A model generated the notes under the pieces. The model saw only the letters and a program-made list of their open reading frames with translations, searched no databases and was not told the DNA's origin. From assembly GCF_009765835.1 (NCBI RefSeq), contig NZ_LMUS01000006.1, positions 1 through 64,000 of the forward strand: 64,000 bases of DNA, given 5' to 3'. Numbering within the stretch: the first letter of the stretch is position 1; the number at the start of each line of letters is the position of its first letter. The translations under genes and the position numbers were made by a program. This document shows, piece by piece, positions 18,865 to 27,135 of this stretch. The stretch is from Granulicella sp. L56 (GTDB taxonomy: Bacteria; Acidobacteriota; Terriglobia; Terriglobales; Acidobacteriaceae).

Positions 18865-18876
18865 CGGTAACGTACA
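18865..18876 (+). promoter_or_regulatory. Candidate LacI-type operator CGGTAACGTACA
   Basis: CGGTAACGTACA contains an odd-centred dyad (GTA-ACG-TAC) typical of LacI-family sites with a central CG. It begins 8 bp after the -10 box. The same 12-mer occurs 7 bp after the -10 box of the TonB/GH97 operon (30831-30842) and once more at 31208-31219. The likely binder is the LacI protein at 23916-25010, last gene of this operon; that assignment is inference. Confidence 0.6.
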
Positions 18877-18964
18877 CGATGGATGCCCCGATTCTTTTCG
18901 TATTGATTCGATAGAGTCCCAGGCTGAAGTCTGTTACGGCCAGAATTCCGAGCAAGGAAAGCAC

Positions 18965-21900
18965 ATGGCGCACGATGAGATCGATGAGATGAAAGAGCGC
19001 CAGGAAACCTCGCCGGTCTCGAAGCTGGACCTTCCCGAAGCTCCCGCCTCTGAGCTGGGCGCCGTGAAGGCGTGGGAGCAGCCTGTAACGATGCTCACCT
19101 ATAGTCCGGCTGCACCCGACCCTAACCCGCTCTTTCTGGAGAAGCGCGTCTACCAGGGCAGCAGCGGACGCGTCTATCCTCTCCCGGTAATCGACTCCAT
19201 CGACACGGTGCCCCATCCTCGTGACTGGCGCGCGGTGCATATCGAAAATGAGTTCCTGCGCCTGATGGTGCTTCCCGAGCTTGGAGGCAGGATTCACGTC
19301 GGCCTCGACAAGCGCACTGGATACGACTTTTTCTATCGGCAAAACGTGATCAAGCCTGCTCTAGTAGGACTGGCGGGGCCCTGGGTGTCGGGCGGGGTTG
19401 AGTTTAACTGGCCGCAGCATCATCGGCCTGCCACCTTCATGCCGGTCGAGATAGCGATTGAACGCGAGCCGGATGGATCGGTGACGATCTGGTGCAGCGA
19501 TCACGATCCAATGGAGCGCATGAAGGGCATGCATGGGATCTGTCTGCGGCCAAGTAAGGCGGTGGTTGAACTCAAGGTCCGGCTCTACAATCGCACGCTG
19601 CAGACGCAGACCTTTCTTTGGTGGGCGAATGTCGCCACCCATGTTCATGAAAAGTATCAGGCATTTTTTCCGCATGATGTTCGCTTCGCCGCCGACCATG
19701 CCAAGCGTGCCCTCACCGAATATCCACTCTGTCAGGGTGCCTATTACGGGGTGGACTATGGCGAGCGGGCGCGATGCGGGGTTCCAGAAGAGGAGAAGCC
19801 CGGTCACTTAGTTCCCGACGGCTCGTATGCTCCCAACGATCTCGGCTGGTATGCCAATATTCCTGTTCCCACCAGCTATATGATTGTGGAGTCGAAGGGC
19901 AATTTCTTTGGCGGGTACGATCACAAGCGTGGTGCAGGCACGGTGGCCTATGCCAACCACCACATCTCGCCGGGAAAGAAACAGTGGACATGGGGCAACC
20001 ACGATTTTGGCTACGCCTGGGACCGTAGCCTCACGGACCATGATGGACCATATGTAGAGCTGATGTCCGGGGTCTACACCGACAACCAGCCGGATTTCTC
20101 TTTTCTCGCGCCAGGCGAGACCAAAACCTTCAGCCAGTTCTGGTACCCCATTGGCGCCATCGGCGTTCCCGATATCGCGAATCTTGACGCGGCTCTCCGT
20201 ATTGAGCGGACTGACGCGGCCATTCACGTTCATCTACAGGTTACTCGCGCGCTTCCGAACGGCGTAGTTCGTCTGCGGCTTAAGGGCAAGGAGATAGGCC
20301 TCTGGCAGGGCCATGTCGATCCGTTGACACCATTGCATTACAGCGTGGACCCGAAGAATGCCGACGAAGATTTAGAGGTCACGCTGGAACAGGGTGAGGA
20401 GATTCTACTGCGCTATGCTCCAGCCGAAATTAGTCCTGTGCCCAAGCCTGAAGTTGCTACGGAGCCACCGCTGCCGCAGGATGTCGCATCGAGCGACGAA
20501 CTCTTTCTCAACGGGCTTCATCTCGAACAGTACCGGCATCCAACGCGCTCGCCTGAGGATTACTGGCGCGAGGCCTTGCGGCGGGATGCGGGCGACAGCC
20601 GATGCAATCATGCGCTTGGCCGCTGGCATCTGCGGCGCGGTGAGTACAGTAAAGCCGAAGAGTTTTTGCGCACCGCAATTGCTCGTCTTACGATTCGCAA
20701 TCCGAATCCATACGATGGGGAGCCTCCCTACAATCTGGGGCTCACCTTGCTCTATCAAGATCGCATCGCAGACGCATACGATGCTTTCTATAAGAGCACA
20801 TGGAACGCGGCGTGGAGGGGTCCAGCCTATCATCGTCTCGCAGAGATCGATTGCAGCCGCCGCGATTGGAAGACCGCGCTCGATCACCTCGACCGTTCTC
20901 TACGTGCCGAAGCCGATAATCTGAATGCGCGCAATCTTAAATCGGTCGTTCTGCGCAAGCTGGGCCGCGACGCAGAAGCTGCCACTCTGCTTGAGTCCAC
21001 GCACACTTTAGATCCACTCGACATCTTCAATCGATGGCTGATGAGCAATACCCTTCCGCTGGAGAACCAGCAGAGGCTCGATCTCAGCTTCGACCTGCTC
21101 CGCGCCGGACTGCTCGACGATGCTCTGCGCGTCCTGTCCTCCGAGCCTTCGCAGCAAAACGATGGCGCGGCTTCCCTGCTGCTCTATGCGCTGGCCGAGG
21201 CACTGCATCGGTTGAGGCGCGTGACCGAGAGCTCCGATACTTATCGACGCGCGGCGAAAGCTGACCCAACGTACGTCTTCCCCAGCCGGCTTGAAGAGAT
21301 GGTGCTCCTTCAAAACGCCATCATCAGGAATCCTGACGATGCTCGCGCACCTTACTATCTGGGTAATTTTCTCTACGACCGCCGCCGTCACGAAGAGGCC
21401 ATCATTCTGTGGGAGCGCGCGACCGAGCTCGATCCAACTTTTCCTACCGCATGGCGCAATCTCGGCTTCGGCTACTACAACACATTGCACGACTCCCAGC
21501 GAGCGCTGAAGGCCTTTGAACGCGCAGGCGAACTTGCGCCGAAGGATGCTCGCATCCTCTATGAACAGGACCAGCTTCTGAAGCGGACCGGCGAGTCTGT
21601 TGAACGTCGGCTTGCGATGCTCCAGGCGCAATCTGACCTCGTCGAACGTCGAGATAATCTCTCGGTCGAGCTCGCGGCGCTTTACAACAATACGGGCGCT
21701 CCAGAAAAGGCATTCGAGGTTCTGCATTCGCGGCATTTTCAACCATGGGAGGGCGGCGAAGGCCTTGTGCTGTCTGAGTATGTCCGCGCCAATATTCTGC
21801 TTGCGATCCGGTGCCTGCAAACAAAAGAAGCAGGCCGCGCGCTCGAATACCTGCGTGCCGCTGGAAATTCGCCGCCCAATCTTAACGAGGCCAAGCATTT

Positions 21901-22378
21901 GCTGATGAACCTGAGCATGATCGATTACTGGCTCGGCGTGTCCTATGCGGACCTGGGCGATACCTCGCAGGCGACTGCGCACTGGGAACGTGCTGCCCGC
22001 GCCCTGAGTGACTTCCAGCAGATGCAGGTGCAGACTGTCTCCGACACCACGTACTGGAGCGCGATGGCGCTTCGCCGCCTCGGCCGCGAGAACGAAGCGA
22101 AGGCGCTGTTCCAACGCATCTTCGACTATGCGTGCGCGCTCGAACAGCAGACGCCCACCATCGATTACTTCGCCACATCCCTTCCCGCGATGCTGCTCTT
22201 CGATGAAGATCTGTCGAAGCGTCAAACTACGGCAGCGCGGTTTCTGAAAGCACAGGCACTGCTCGGCATGGGAGACGAGCGCGCAGGCCTCGATCTCCTC
22301 TCGCAGGTTCATGCGATGAACAACAGCCACTCCGGGGCAATCGACTTGCTCAAGAGCTACGAGAGTCAGGGTCGGTAA
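18965..22378 (+). CDS. DUF5107 domain protein with C-terminal TPR repeats
   Basis: 1,137 aa. Residues about 30-330 form the DUF5107 domain, a galactose-mutarotase-like beta sandwich (VIDSIDTVPHPRDWRAVHIENEFL, VLPELGGRIHVGLDKRTGYDFFY, GGVEFNWPQHHRPATF, and HDFGYAWDRSLTDHDGPYVELMSG). From about 560 to the end there are ten or more TPR-like helix pairs (DAGDSRCNHALGRWHLRRGEYSKAEE; PTFPTAWRNLGFGYYNTLHD). No signal peptide is visible. Proteins of this architecture are found beside sugar transporters and glycosidases and are thought to act in carbohydrate metabolism, perhaps binding or epimerising a sugar; the exact function is not established. AAGGAAAG precedes the ATG. The MFS gene starts 4 bp after the stop. 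Confidence 0.85.
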   Translation: MAHDEIDEMKERQETSPVSKLDLPEAPASELGAVKAWEQPVTMLTYSPAAPDPNPLFLEKRVYQGSSGRVYPLPVIDSIDTVPHPRDWRAVHIENEFLRLMVLPELGGRIHVGLDKRTGYDFFYRQNVIKPALVGLAGPWVSGGVEFNWPQHHRPATFMPVEIAIEREPDGSVTIWCSDHDPMERMKGMHGICLRPSKAVVELKVRLYNRTLQTQTFLWWANVATHVHEKYQAFFPHDVRFAADHAKRALTEYPLCQGAYYGVDYGERARCGVPEEEKPGHLVPDGSYAPNDLGWYANIPVPTSYMIVESKGNFFGGYDHKRGAGTVAYANHHISPGKKQWTWGNHDFGYAWDRSLTDHDGPYVELMSGVYTDNQPDFSFLAPGETKTFSQFWYPIGAIGVPDIANLDAALRIERTDAAIHVHLQVTRALPNGVVRLRLKGKEIGLWQGHVDPLTPLHYSVDPKNADEDLEVTLEQGEEILLRYAPAEISPVPKPEVATEPPLPQDVASSDELFLNGLHLEQYRHPTRSPEDYWREALRRDAGDSRCNHALGRWHLRRGEYSKAEEFLRTAIARLTIRNPNPYDGEPPYNLGLTLLYQDRIADAYDAFYKSTWNAAWRGPAYHRLAEIDCSRRDWKTALDHLDRSLRAEADNLNARNLKSVVLRKLGRDAEAATLLESTHTLDPLDIFNRWLMSNTLPLENQQRLDLSFDLLRAGLLDDALRVLSSEPSQQNDGAASLLLYALAEALHRLRRVTESSDTYRRAAKADPTYVFPSRLEEMVLLQNAIIRNPDDARAPYYLGNFLYDRRRHEEAIILWERATELDPTFPTAWRNLGFGYYNTLHDSQRALKAFERAGELAPKDARILYEQDQLLKRTGESVERRLAMLQAQSDLVERRDNLSVELAALYNNTGAPEKAFEVLHSRHFQPWEGGEGLVLSEYVRANILLAIRCLQTKEAGRALEYLRAAGNSPPNLNEAKHLLMNLSMIDYWLGVSYADLGDTSQATAHWERAARALSDFQQMQVQTVSDTTYWSAMALRRLGRENEAKALFQRIFDYACALEQQTPTIDYFATSLPAMLLFDEDLSKRQTTAARFLKAQALLGMGDERAGLDLLSQVHAMNNSHSGAIDLLKSYESQGR

Positions 22379-22382
22379 GCCC

Positions 22383-23813
22383 ATGCATGGACCTATCCTC
22401 GCAGACACATCGCACGCAACGAGCAGCAAAGCCGAAGTAACGGGATACGTCTGGGGGATTGCCGTGGCTGCCGCTCTCGGGGGGCTGCTCTTCGGCTATG
22501 ACTGGGTAGTGATCGGGGGAGCGAGAGAGTTCTACGAGGTCTACTTCCACCTCATCTCCGCCGCACTGGTAGGCTGGGCGAATAGTTGCGCTCTTCTCGG
22601 TTGCCTCCTGGGATCCATCGCCGCCGGCTCTCTCGCGGATAGGTATGGCAGACGCAGAGTTCTTCTGATCTCGGCCGTGCTCTTTGCGATTTCCTCGATC
22701 TTCACGGGATGGGCACATTCCTTTACCAGCTTCATCCTCTGGCGAATCCTCGGTGGAACGGCTATCGGCCTTAGCTCCAATGTCTCCCCGCTTTATATCG
22801 CCGAGATCAGCCCTGCCGCCATTCGTGGCCGCCTTGTCAGCCTCAACCAGTTCGCAATCGTCGTCGGCATCCTTCTGGCCCAGGTGGTTAATTGGCGCAT
22901 CGCGCGTCCCGTTGTCGCAGGACTTACAGCCACCGCTCTCTTTCATACCTGGAACGTGCAACTCGGATGGCGGTGGATGTTTATCGCCGTCGCGATTCCC
23001 GCCATCATCTTTACCATCACGTCGCTCTTTATCCCCGAGAGTCCGCGTTGGCTGCTTACGCGGGGACGGGATATTGACGCCCAACGCGTGCTTCGGCAGA
23101 TCGGCGGCACAGCCTACGCCTCTGCCGAGGTTGCAAGCATAAAAAGCTCGCTGACCACTGAGGCCGCAGCCGAGGCGTCTTCATGGCGTGAGCTCTTCCG
23201 CCCCAACCTGCGCCGCATCGTATTGATCGGGGTTGCGCTCGCTGTACTGCAGCAATGGACGGGCATCAACATTCTGTTCAACTACGCCGCGGAGGTCTAC
23301 CGTAGCGCCGGTTACGGTGCCAACGACATATTTCTCAATATCGTCATTACGGGGGCCATCAATCTGGTCTTCACCATACTGGCCATGCTTCTGGTTGACC
23401 GTGTTGGCCGACGGCCGATGATGATCTTCGGCTGTATTGGCATCGGCGTCTCCCATCTTCTCTGTGCGTGGGCCTATCGTGCAGGATGGCCCTCCAGCGC
23501 CGTGCTGGTGCTCACGCTCAGCGCAATCGGTTGCTACGCGCTCACGCTGGCTCCTGTGACCTGGGTGCTCATATCGGAGATCTTCCCCAATCGAATACGC
23601 TCGCATGGCGTCTCAGCCGCGGTCAGTGCGCTTTGGATCGCTTCGTTCCTCCTTACCTATTCGTTCCCGTTCCTCGATCACAGCGTCGGATCCAGCGGCA
23701 TCTTTCTTGGGTACGGAGTCATCTGTATTGCTGGCTGCGTGTTCGTCGCCTTGACCGTTCCTGAGACGAAGGGCCGCTCGCTCGAGCAGATCGAATCCGG
23801 GATTGCGGGATAG
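22383..23813 (+). CDS. MFS sugar transporter, sugar porter family
   Basis: 476 aa, twelve transmembrane segments. Signatures of the sugar porter family are present: ADRYGRRRVLL (loop 2-3), PLYIAEISPAAIRGRLVSLNQ (PESPR-type block before TM5), FIPESPRWLLTRGRD after TM6, LQQWTGINILFNYAAEVY in TM7, LVDRVGRRPMM (loop 8-9) and the C-terminal VPETKGRSLEQIE. It imports a monosaccharide by proton symport, probably the product of glycosidases controlled by the same operator. It is the middle gene of an operon with the DUF5107 protein upstream and the LacI regulator 102 bp downstream. The sugar is not determined by sequence. Confidence 0.9.
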   Translation: MHGPILADTSHATSSKAEVTGYVWGIAVAAALGGLLFGYDWVVIGGAREFYEVYFHLISAALVGWANSCALLGCLLGSIAAGSLADRYGRRRVLLISAVLFAISSIFTGWAHSFTSFILWRILGGTAIGLSSNVSPLYIAEISPAAIRGRLVSLNQFAIVVGILLAQVVNWRIARPVVAGLTATALFHTWNVQLGWRWMFIAVAIPAIIFTITSLFIPESPRWLLTRGRDIDAQRVLRQIGGTAYASAEVASIKSSLTTEAAAEASSWRELFRPNLRRIVLIGVALAVLQQWTGINILFNYAAEVYRSAGYGANDIFLNIVITGAINLVFTILAMLLVDRVGRRPMMIFGCIGIGVSHLLCAWAYRAGWPSSAVLVLTLSAIGCYALTLAPVTWVLISEIFPNRIRSHGVSAAVSALWIASFLLTYSFPFLDHSVGSSGIFLGYGVICIAGCVFVALTVPETKGRSLEQIESGIAG

Positions 23814-23915
23814 TCATTCCCTCACTCGAAAGATATCGAGCCACCAAGTTCAAAACAACTCATAGGGTGAGACAATTTGTAGCGAAGCAGACACCCTATC
23901 GCGCAGGTTGACAAG

Positions 23916-25010
23916 ATGCTGGACGGAGCAGGAAACGCTGGAATCAAGGACATTGCAAAGGCGCTGAAGGTGTCCATTGGAACCGTGGACCGCGCCCTGC
24001 ACAGCCGCGCGGGCGTGAGCGAGGCCACCAAGGCCCGCGTTCTGCAGATGGCCGATCAGCTTGGATATAAGCCCAACCTTGCAGCACAGGCGCTCAAACT
24101 AAACCGCCGCCTGTCCATCGGCGTAGTCCTTCCGAAACACATCTCGCACTTCTTCGATCCTCTTCGCGAGGGGATTCGCGCCGCTGCCAGCAATATGGTT
24201 GGCATGCAGATCAATCTTGAGTTTCACGAATATCCGCGCATCGGCTCCGGGGACGCGGAAGCTATTGAAGACGCACTGCGACAGCGCTATGACGGCATGA
24301 TTTTTCTCCCCGGCGACACCCGTAAGTTCGATCCGCTGATTCGCAAGCTCTCGCGGAGCGGCACAGCGATGATGTGCGTAGGAAGCGATGCGCCCAATAC
24401 CGAACGTGTCGGTTCCGTTGCCGTTCATGCCTATATCAGCGGAGCGGTAGCAGCCGAGTTGCTAGCGCACAAGCTCACGCGCAAAGCGAATGTGGCCGTC
24501 TTCAGCGGAGAATTGTTCACGCTCGACCATGCGGAAAAGCTCCGTGGCTTTGCTGCCACCCTCGCCGTGCAGGCGCCTCATCTGACACTACTATCCGCGC
24601 TGGAAAGCCATGAGCGCCCTAAGGAAGCTTACCGGCAGGCAATGTCGCTGATGCAGGGTAAGGACCGTCCCGAGGGCCTTTACCTCAGCACCGCGAACAG
24701 CATGCCAGTGCTGAAGGCACTCGACGAGCTCAACCTGCTCGGCAAAACTCAGGTCGTCACGACGGACCTCTTTCAGCAACTGGTTCCATTGATTGAGTTC
24801 GGCAAAGTTCTCGCCACCATGTATCAGCGTCCATATACACAGGGCAAAATCGCCTTTGAAAATCTCGTCGCCTATCTCATGAAGGAGACTACCTCGCATA
24901 CGGCGGTGCGCCTTCCGCCACATGTAGTCTTCCGCAGCAATCTTCCGCTGTTCTCCAGCCACATCATCGATACCGACGAAGAGCTGGAGACGGAACTGCG
25001 CGCCGTCTAG
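23916..25010 (+). CDS. LacI-family transcriptional regulator
   Basis: 364 aa. N-terminal helix-turn-helix IKDIAKALKVSIGTVDRALHSRAGVSEATKARVL (about 10-43) plus hinge LGYKPNLAAQAL, followed by a periplasmic-binding-protein-like effector domain (IGVVLPKHISHFFDPLREGIRAAA). TVDRALH in the recognition helix region replaces the common TVSRVLN and is shared by a subset of LacI proteins. Convergent with the GH97 gene (22 bp apart). It is the third gene of the DUF5107 operon, so it should control its own expression through CGGTAACGTACA; the same element lies at the TonB/GH97 promoter. The effector is probably the imported sugar. Confidence 0.88.
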   Translation: MLDGAGNAGIKDIAKALKVSIGTVDRALHSRAGVSEATKARVLQMADQLGYKPNLAAQALKLNRRLSIGVVLPKHISHFFDPLREGIRAAASNMVGMQINLEFHEYPRIGSGDAEAIEDALRQRYDGMIFLPGDTRKFDPLIRKLSRSGTAMMCVGSDAPNTERVGSVAVHAYISGAVAAELLAHKLTRKANVAVFSGELFTLDHAEKLRGFAATLAVQAPHLTLLSALESHERPKEAYRQAMSLMQGKDRPEGLYLSTANSMPVLKALDELNLLGKTQVVTTDLFQQLVPLIEFGKVLATMYQRPYTQGKIAFENLVAYLMKETTSHTAVRLPPHVVFRSNLPLFSSHIIDTDEELETELRAV

Positions 25011-25032
25011 TACAGACAGCGCACATGCATCG

Positions 25033-27039
25033 TCAGTGTGCCCGCAGAGGAACGAAGCGAATCGCGCATCCGCCGCCCGCGGCCAGTTTCAAGGTAAGCG
25101 TCTGTCCCTTGCGCACGGTTTCCTTGCGAATAGCGACATGCTTTGGGTTCGTATCCGCATCGGCCCCGTCTGCGTAGATCTCCGCCGTATACTGTCCAGC
25201 GCCCAGAAAGCTGAGCGGCACCTGCAGCGTTCTTTGCGTCCAGTTGGTGATGCTGCCCAGATACCACTCATTGTCATGCTGTCGCGCAATCGTCATGAAC
25301 TCGCCCGGCGTTCCATTGAGTACATGAGTGCTGTCCCACGATGCAGGCACATCCTTGATGAATTGAAAAGCTGGCTGGCCTGCATACATCTGAGGACTGT
25401 CGGAGACCATCTGAATCGGCGTCTGAAAGACAACGTATAATGCAAGCTGCTGTGCGCGCGTACCCATCACCATGGGATTGGTATTTTGCGCGATATAACC
25501 ATCTTCGGTCGCGTTATTGAAACCGCCAGGCGTATAGTCCATCGGCCCGGCGAGCAGACGGGTAAAGGCGAAGACCGTGCGATCCACCGGGCTATCGCGA
25601 CGGCCAACCTTGTTGTTCTCCATTCCCAGAACACCCTCGTAGCTCATCACATTGGGATAAGTCCGTTCAAGTCCCCATGGTGTGCGCGTGCCATGAAAAT
25701 CCACCATCAGGTGATGCTCTGCGGCTGTCCGCGCAACATCGTAATAAAACTTGATGCCGGTCTGATCGTCACGATTGATGAAGTCAATCTTGATGCCCGC
25801 AACGCCCCATTTCTCATAAAGAGGAAACGCCTCGTTCATCTGCTTCATCACCGATTCGGAGTAGCACCAGATCCACACCTTTACATTCTTTGTCGCTGCA
25901 TAACGCACAAGCTCCGGAACGTCGATCTTCCCGTTCAACTGTGTGATGTCGCGGCCTGACCAGCCTGCATCGAGCATCATGTATCGGAAGCCGGACTTCG
26001 CTGCGAAATCGACATAATGCTTCATGTTCGCCGTCGTAAAAGCAGGCGTGCCATTTTCGTCGACGTCGTTCACCCACCAGTTCCAAGAGGCGTTGCCTGG
26101 ATGAATCCAGCTTGTGTCTTCAACCCGACTCGGTGGATTCAGATCGTACTGCAGGGTCGACTCGACCAGTCGTCCTGGATCGTCAGCGATCGCCAACACC
26201 CGCCATGCGGAGTGGTGCGGGAGTGTACCTTCTACCGCATACTCGGGGTGATCCACACTCGGAGCTATCTCCGATACCAGCCAGTGCCCTGCCCAGTTTC
26301 CCGAGGGATTCGTAACATACATCGAGCTGTTGCCTTCGAGATCCGCCTCCGTCAACGACAACCAAGCCACGCCAGGCTCGTGCATCAGCAGAGGAAGGCC
26401 GATCAGAAATTTGCTGGATACGCCGCCCTGGTTGCTCAACGCCGAGGTGGGCAGCTTTACATATTCGCTCTCGTAGCTGCTGCGGTAGCTTGGCAACGCA
26501 AGCAGCCAGTCGGTTGCATCGGTAGTAAGACGAAACTCCGTATCTTCCTGCCGCAGATGAAATTGATTATTCCCGCCCTGCGAAGGAAGGAGATAGCGAA
26601 AGGCGATGCCGCTGTTGTAGGCGCGTGCCTCAATATCGATGCCACGAGCCGCCGCACCGCTTTCAACCGCATGAACAACGACGCTGTTGTAGACATCGTG
26701 GACCTTACTGATCTTCTGATTCTGCAAAACATAGTCGTCCACGCCCTGTCCGGGATCGCTGCCCGTAATATGCACCTTCGATCCCAACGCCGGAAGATCG
26801 CCCAATTGCAACGAAAGTCCAGACTCATCGAGCACCGGCTTGCCGTGAAACTGAACGGAGTACACCAGCCTGCCATCACCCGCAGTAGAGGTCTTGTCCG
26901 ATCTGGTCATGAACTGAACCAGAATCTGATGATCTGGTGAGGTCAGCGTTGTGGGCGATGGCTGCCCGTTCTGTGCGAAACAAGATCCAGTGCAGGTAAA
27001 CGCAAAAGCGGCAGCAATCACAAGGCTCGTCTTCAACAT
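25033..27039 (-). CDS. Glycoside hydrolase family 97, retaining subtype (alpha-galactosidase-like)
   Basis: 668 aa with a signal peptide (about 1-22, SCFAQ). N-terminal GH97 beta-sandwich (about 30-300), central TIM barrel (about 310-580) and C-terminal beta domain. In the barrel, GIKIDF places an Asp at D419 and SYEGV a Glu at E468. These fit the nucleophile and acid/base of the retaining GH97 subgroup (Bacteroides BT1871: D415, E470); the inverting alpha-glucosidases of SusB type have Gly at the Asp position. This favours a retaining alpha-galactosidase over an alpha-glucosidase. It follows the TonB receptor by 96 bp on the same strand and probably acts in the periplasm on its cargo. Confidence 0.88.
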   Translation of the reverse strand: MLKTSLVIAAAFAFTCTGSCFAQNGQPSPTTLTSPDHQILVQFMTRSDKTSTAGDGRLVYSVQFHGKPVLDESGLSLQLGDLPALGSKVHITGSDPGQGVDDYVLQNQKISKVHDVYNSVVVHAVESGAAARGIDIEARAYNSGIAFRYLLPSQGGNNQFHLRQEDTEFRLTTDATDWLLALPSYRSSYESEYVKLPTSALSNQGGVSSKFLIGLPLLMHEPGVAWLSLTEADLEGNSSMYVTNPSGNWAGHWLVSEIAPSVDHPEYAVEGTLPHHSAWRVLAIADDPGRLVESTLQYDLNPPSRVEDTSWIHPGNASWNWWVNDVDENGTPAFTTANMKHYVDFAAKSGFRYMMLDAGWSGRDITQLNGKIDVPELVRYAATKNVKVWIWCYSESVMKQMNEAFPLYEKWGVAGIKIDFINRDDQTGIKFYYDVARTAAEHHLMVDFHGTRTPWGLERTYPNVMSYEGVLGMENNKVGRRDSPVDRTVFAFTRLLAGPMDYTPGGFNNATEDGYIAQNTNPMVMGTRAQQLALYVVFQTPIQMVSDSPQMYAGQPAFQFIKDVPASWDSTHVLNGTPGEFMTIARQHDNEWYLGSITNWTQRTLQVPLSFLGAGQYTAEIYADGADADTNPKHVAIRKETVRKGQTLTLKLAAGGGCAIRFVPLRAH

Positions 27040-27049
27040 GTCTTCCTTT

Positions 27050-27066
27050 CACCTCGACTGGAGGTG
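27050..27066 (-). other. Intercistronic hairpin between TonB receptor and GH97
   Basis: Perfect 6-bp stem CACCTC-GACTG-GAGGTG in the 96-bp gap, ending 11 bp before the GH97 start codon and next to its AAGGAAG ribosome site. There is no T run, so it is not a terminator; it may stabilise or tune translation of the downstream gene. Confidence 0.35.
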
Positions 27067-27135
27067 CGTTAGAGCTTCGAAAAAGTCGGAGTCAATTCCC
27101 TGTCTCGTCTTTTGAAGCCGCGACAGGGAGATACA

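Larger units (their letters stand above)
18490..18964. other. 475-bp intergenic region between divergent foldase and DUF5107 operon
   Basis: No gene is supported here. The right part holds the promoter and operator listed separately. The left part should carry the promoter of the foldase gene, but I found no convincing -35/-10 pair there. Confidence 0.5.

Noticed and set aside
21008..22429. 473-codon frame antisense to the DUF5107-TPR gene
   Set aside because: No conserved motif; the plus strand shows clear TPR repeats over the same bases.
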